Source: Rhodocyclaceae bacterium (GTDB taxonomy: Bacteria > Pseudomonadota > Gammaproteobacteria > Burkholderiales > Rhodocyclaceae). From it: a stretch of DNA of 17,101 nt. This document shows, piece by piece, positions 14,332 through 17,101 of this stretch. Location: contig JANYAW010000105.1 in the NCBI GenBank assembly GCA_025361105.1, positions 1 through 17,101 on the forward strand, in the 5' to 3' direction. The stretch's first letter is position 1. Each line of letters begins with the position of its first letter. The notes under the pieces were generated by a model, which ran no database searches, was not told the origin of the DNA, and worked only from the letters and a program-made list of their open reading frames with translations. Position numbers and translations under genes: made by a program.

Positions 14332-15639
14332 ATGAGCATTTTTGAAGTCAAAATTCCGCGACGGCGTGATTGCCAGCTTATGGATATGGCTGATCCATTG
14401 CGCATCCTGCGACATCAATTCGTCTTGCCACCTGATGCAATTTATCTTGATGGCAATTCTCTGGGTGTCTTGCCCAAGACTACGGCAGCAAGGGTTGCCG
14501 ATGTAGTGACACGTGAGTGGGGCGAGGACCTGATTACTTCGTGGAACAAAAACGGCTGGTTTGAAATGCCACGCCGCATCGGCGACAAAATTGCGCAACT
14601 TATCGGTGCTGCTGCCGGTGAAGTCGTCGCCACCGATACCACCTCAATCAATCTCTACAAAGTGCTGTGCACAGCGATGACGATTGCAGCACAAACTTCA
14701 ACAACGCGACGCGTGATTGTCAGCGAGCGTAGTAACTTTCCGACCGATTTGTACATCGCCCAAGCGTTGTGCGTCGAACGTGGTTTTCGCTTGCAATTGG
14801 TTGATCAAAAAGATTTAGCGACGGCGTTGAATAGCGATGTCGCGATCCTGATGCTCACCCACGTGAATTACCGCACCGGCTTCATGCATGACATGACGAC
14901 GCTTACCGCCGCCGCGCATCAAGCAGGCGCTTTGGCGGTGTGGGATTTGGCGCACAGCGCCGGTGCGGTGCCAGTAGACCTGCATGCGGCACAAGCCGAT
15001 TTCGCGGTGGGTTGTGGCTACAAATATCTCAACGGTGGTCCCGGGGCGCCGGCTTTTGTATGGGTGCATCCGCAGCATGCAGAGAAATTCTGGCAACCGC
15101 TGGCGGGCTGGTGGGGGCACGCTGCGCCATTTGCGTTCTCGCCCGAATACCAGCCAGCAGCGGGGATCACGCGCTTCCTGTGTGGCACGCAATCCATGCT
15201 CGGCATGGCGGCGCTGGAATGCGGTGTGGATACCGTGCTGTCGGCGCAAGCCCACGGCGGCATGGCAGCACTGAGGAAAAAATCCTTGGCCTTGAGCGAT
15301 TTGTTTATTCAATTGGTTGAACACCGCTGTGGCGGATATGGGCTTGAGTTGGTCACCTCGCAGGAACACGAATTGCGGGGTTCGCAAGCAAGTTTTACGC
15401 ATTCCAAAGGCGCTTACGCCATCATGCAAGCCTTGATCGCGCGCAAAGTCATCGGCGATTTTCGCGCCGGTGCAACGGGCGGTACGGTGGCCGACGGAGA
15501 AGATATTTTGCGCTTTGGTTTCACTCCGCTGTATCTGGGTTTTGATGAAGTTTGGCAGGCAGTGGAGCATTTGCGACAAGTGCTGGAAAGTGGCGAATGG
15601 AAAGCGGAAAAATTTATGCAGAAATTGGCAGTGACTTGA
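14332..15639 (+). CDS. kynU: kynureninase
   Basis: A 435-residue pyridoxal-phosphate enzyme that splits kynurenine into anthranilate and alanine. Diagnostic segments are IYLDGNSLG near the N-terminus, TDTTSINLYKVL, LTHVNYRTG, the WDLAHSAGAVPVDLH strand with the cofactor-binding Asp, and the GYKYLNGGPGAPAF loop, in which K231 should form the Schiff base. The C-terminal IRFGFTPLYLGFDEV-type segment is also present (LRFGFTPLYLGFDEVW). Length is as expected. The ATG at 14332 begins 9 nt after kynB; a GGAG 15 nt upstream is rather distant. An in-frame ATG at 14380 is possible, but the upstream start better fits family lengths. The stop is immediately followed by the kynA ATG. Confidence 0.96.
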   Translation: MSIFEVKIPRRRDCQLMDMADPLRILRHQFVLPPDAIYLDGNSLGVLPKTTAARVADVVTREWGEDLITSWNKNGWFEMPRRIGDKIAQLIGAAAGEVVATDTTSINLYKVLCTAMTIAAQTSTTRRVIVSERSNFPTDLYIAQALCVERGFRLQLVDQKDLATALNSDVAILMLTHVNYRTGFMHDMTTLTAAAHQAGALAVWDLAHSAGAVPVDLHAAQADFAVGCGYKYLNGGPGAPAFVWVHPQHAEKFWQPLAGWWGHAAPFAFSPEYQPAAGITRFLCGTQSMLGMAALECGVDTVLSAQAHGGMAALRKKSLALSDLFIQLVEHRCGGYGLELVTSQEHELRGSQASFTHSKGAYAIMQALIARKVIGDFRAGATGGTVADGEDILRFGFTPLYLGFDEVWQAVEHLRQVLESGEWKAEKFMQKLAVT

Positions 15640-16494
15640 ATGGCACAGGACAGCGCGTCAAGTGACGCGGTGACACCTAACAGCGTGTCACCAGCACCAA
15701 CTGGCCAAAATCAAATGAGCTACGGCGATTACCTTCGCCTCGATGACGTTCTCAATGCACAGCAATGTCGCTCGCCCGATCACAACGAAATGTTGTTCAT
15801 CATTCAGCATCAGACCAGCGAGTTGTGGATGAAATTGATGTTGCATGAACTGCGTGCGGCGATTGCGGCAGTGGCCAAAGATGAGTTGGCATCAGCATTC
15901 AAAATGCTGGCGCGGGTCAGCAAAATAATGGAGCAACTGGTGCATGCATGGGATGTGCTGGCGACCATGACACCACCCGAATACAGCGCGATTCGTCCCT
16001 ATCTGGCAAGCTCCAGCGGCTTTCAAAGTTACCAATATCGTTGCATAGAATTTGCCTTGGGCAACAAAAATCCGGCGATGCTCAATCCTCACGCGCACCG
16101 CCCGGATTTGTATGCGCTGGTCGAAAAATCGCTGGCTGCTCCCTCGCTTTACGACGAAGCTTTGCGCTTGTTGGCACGTCGTGGCTTGGCGTTGAAATCG
16201 ACCGACATCGAGCGCGACTGGCGCACGCCGTATGTCAGCAGTGCAAGCGTCGAAGCGGCGTGGCTGACGGTCTATCGCAATCCGCAACAGCACTGGGATT
16301 TATATCAACTCGGCGAAGAACTCACCGATCTGGAAGATGCGTTTCGCCTCTGGCGTTTCCGCCATGTCACCACCGTCGAGCGCGTCATCGGCTTCAAGCG
16401 CGGCACCGGCGGCACCGGCGGCGTGAGCTATTTGCGCAAGATGCTGGATGTGGTGTTGTTCCCCGAGATCTGGAAAATCCGCACGGATTTGTAA
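15640..16494 (+). CDS. kynA: tryptophan 2,3-dioxygenase KynA
   Basis: A heme enzyme of 284 residues that opens tryptophan to N-formylkynurenine, the first step of the pathway. The core starts at MSYGDYLRLDDVL (ATG at 15715) and contains IIQHQTSELWMKL with distal H57, SGFQSYQYR, EFALGNKN and WRFRHVTTVERVIGFKRGTGGTGG with the heme-ligand H242 by comparison with the Xanthomonas enzyme. The 25-residue extension before MSYGDY is disordered-looking and encoded by palindromic repeat copy F; related proteins do have variable N-terminal extensions. Either start is possible: 15640 abuts the kynU stop, favouring coupled translation, while 15715 would leave the repeat in the leader of kynA. No good ribosome site precedes either. 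Confidence 0.95.
   Translation: MAQDSASSDAVTPNSVSPAPTGQNQMSYGDYLRLDDVLNAQQCRSPDHNEMLFIIQHQTSELWMKLMLHELRAAIAAVAKDELASAFKMLARVSKIMEQLVHAWDVLATMTPPEYSAIRPYLASSSGFQSYQYRCIEFALGNKNPAMLNPHAHRPDLYALVEKSLAAPSLYDEALRLLARRGLALKSTDIERDWRTPYVSSASVEAAWLTVYRNPQQHWDLYQLGEELTDLEDAFRLWRFRHVTTVERVIGFKRGTGGTGGVSYLRKMLDVVLFPEIWKIRTDL
15649..15704 (-). repeat. dispersed palindromic repeat, copy F (5' end of kynA)
   Basis: On the minus strand this starts CCAGTTGGTGCTGG (15704 downwards) and continues TGACACGCTGTT, identical to copy B over 26 nt. It then completes two hairpins. GGTGACAC (15669-15676) pairs perfectly with GTGTCACC (15685-15692) around an 8-nt loop, and GCGTCA (15655-15660) pairs with TGACGC (15663-15668) around 2 nt. 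A degenerate direct repeat ACAGCG(C/T)GTCA occurs at 15650-15660 and 15680-15690. It is translated antisense in kynA as SVSPAPTG. This is the fullest version of the short form. Confidence 0.8.
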
Positions 16495-16525
16495 GGCACT
16501 TTAGTTTGGATATTGAGACAAGACC

Positions 16526-17101
16526 ATGCGATCACGCGCCGTAGTGAAGACCAATAAATTGCTCGACAAGAGTACTGACTATTCCTCATGGCGCGTCCAT
16601 GCGACCCAGCTGGACGCGATGGAAGGCATGGATGTTTGGAAGGCTGATGCGGTCTCACCGTTTTATGAATACGAGTTGATTCAACAACGCCTGGTCAATC
16701 TACGGACAGCACGTAAAGCCGGGGATTGGTCGCAGTTGATATTTAGTCTGCGTGAAGGTTTGCAGCGCAATCTGGGTAATCTGGCCAATCCCGAGTTGTA
16801 TCGCCACACCCATGTCGGCACCAAGTATTTGATTGACGACTACACCACCGAAGTCGTGTCGCTGCTCAATTATTTGTGTGATCACGATATCCCCGAATTG
16901 CCCTACGCGCAAAAAATGCTGTTCTTCCGCCAGACCGGCCACAGCTACGGACGCTCGGCGCTGATGCTTTCGGGCGGCGCCAATATGGGCATGTTTCACA
17001 TGGGGGTGATAAAGGCCCTGCGCGAGCACAAGCTATTGCCACGGGTGATTTCCGGGTCGAGTGCCGGTGCGGTGATGGCGTCCTTGCTCGGCACCCGTAA
17101 C
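16526..17101 (+). CDS. DUF3336/patatin-like phospholipase, 5' part
   Basis: The first 192 residues of a lipid acyl hydrolase, open to the right window edge. The N-terminal part (about 1-140) with WKADAVSPFYEYELIQQRL and RNLGNLANPELYRHTHVGTKYLIDDY matches the DUF3336 domain found before patatin domains in triacylglycerol lipases of the yeast Tgl3/Tgl5 type and their bacterial relatives. The patatin domain begins with the oxyanion motif GGANMGMFHMG (150-160) and the nucleophile elbow GSSAG (177-181, Ser179); the catalytic Asp lies outside the window. It would hydrolyse neutral lipids or phospholipids. The ATG at 16526 lies 31 nt after kynA, with GAGAC a few bases upstream as a weak ribosome site. 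It may be read through from the kyn operon, since no terminator is visible in the gap. Confidence 0.88.
   Translation, partial: MRSRAVVKTNKLLDKSTDYSSWRVHATQLDAMEGMDVWKADAVSPFYEYELIQQRLVNLRTARKAGDWSQLIFSLREGLQRNLGNLANPELYRHTHVGTKYLIDDYTTEVVSLLNYLCDHDIPELPYAQKMLFFRQTGHSYGRSALMLSGGANMGMFHMGVIKALREHKLLPRVISGSSAGAVMASLLGTRN

Overview
The window looks like chromosomal DNA from a betaproteobacterium, most likely Burkholderiales. The tryptophan dioxygenase, kynurenine formamidase and kynureninase read like the Ralstonia/Cupriavidus forms, and the MCE transporter, YoaA-type helicase and moeA-moaD-moaE genes fit that group. This placement is by recall of family sequences, not by a search. There are no tRNA or rRNA genes, no CRISPR array and no recognisable transposase.

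Layout. 1-1359: the 3' end of an MCE-domain lipid-transport gene, overlapping a small lipoprotein gene. 1392-2279 (minus): an EamA-type permease, convergent with the lipoprotein gene. 2280-2442: a divergent AT-rich control region. 2443-4300: a fatty-acid-hydroxylase/sterol-desaturase membrane enzyme followed by a small unknown membrane protein. 4297-7611 (minus): a large membrane sensor with PAS, GGDEF and EAL domains. 7612-7833: a second divergent control region. 7834-16494: one tightly packed run of nine genes, yoaA, an ATP-grasp-like protein, mobB, moeA, moaD, moaE, kynB, kynU and kynA. These overlap or abut with at most 9 nt between them, so molybdenum-cofactor assembly and tryptophan-to-anthranilate catabolism appear to sit in one transcription unit. 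16526-17101: the start of a DUF3336/patatin-like lipase, cut by the window edge.

The most unusual feature is a short dispersed repeat. It begins CCAGTTGGTGC and usually continues as TGGTGACACGC(T/C)GTT. Six copies occur in this window. One lies between convergent genes, one forms the start of the membrane-protein ORF, three sit inside coding sequences in the same reading phase (giving Pro-Val-Gly/Ala-Ala-...), and one lies in antisense orientation in the N-terminal extension of kynA. The copy in moeA carries three tandem perfect or near-perfect hairpins and adds about 34 residues beside the GLPGNP loop. The copy in kynA carries two tandem hairpins. The copy in moaE adds about 8 residues to a loop near the active site. 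This resembles, in behaviour though not in sequence, the in-frame palindromic elements of Rickettsia. It is the best candidate here for an undescribed element.
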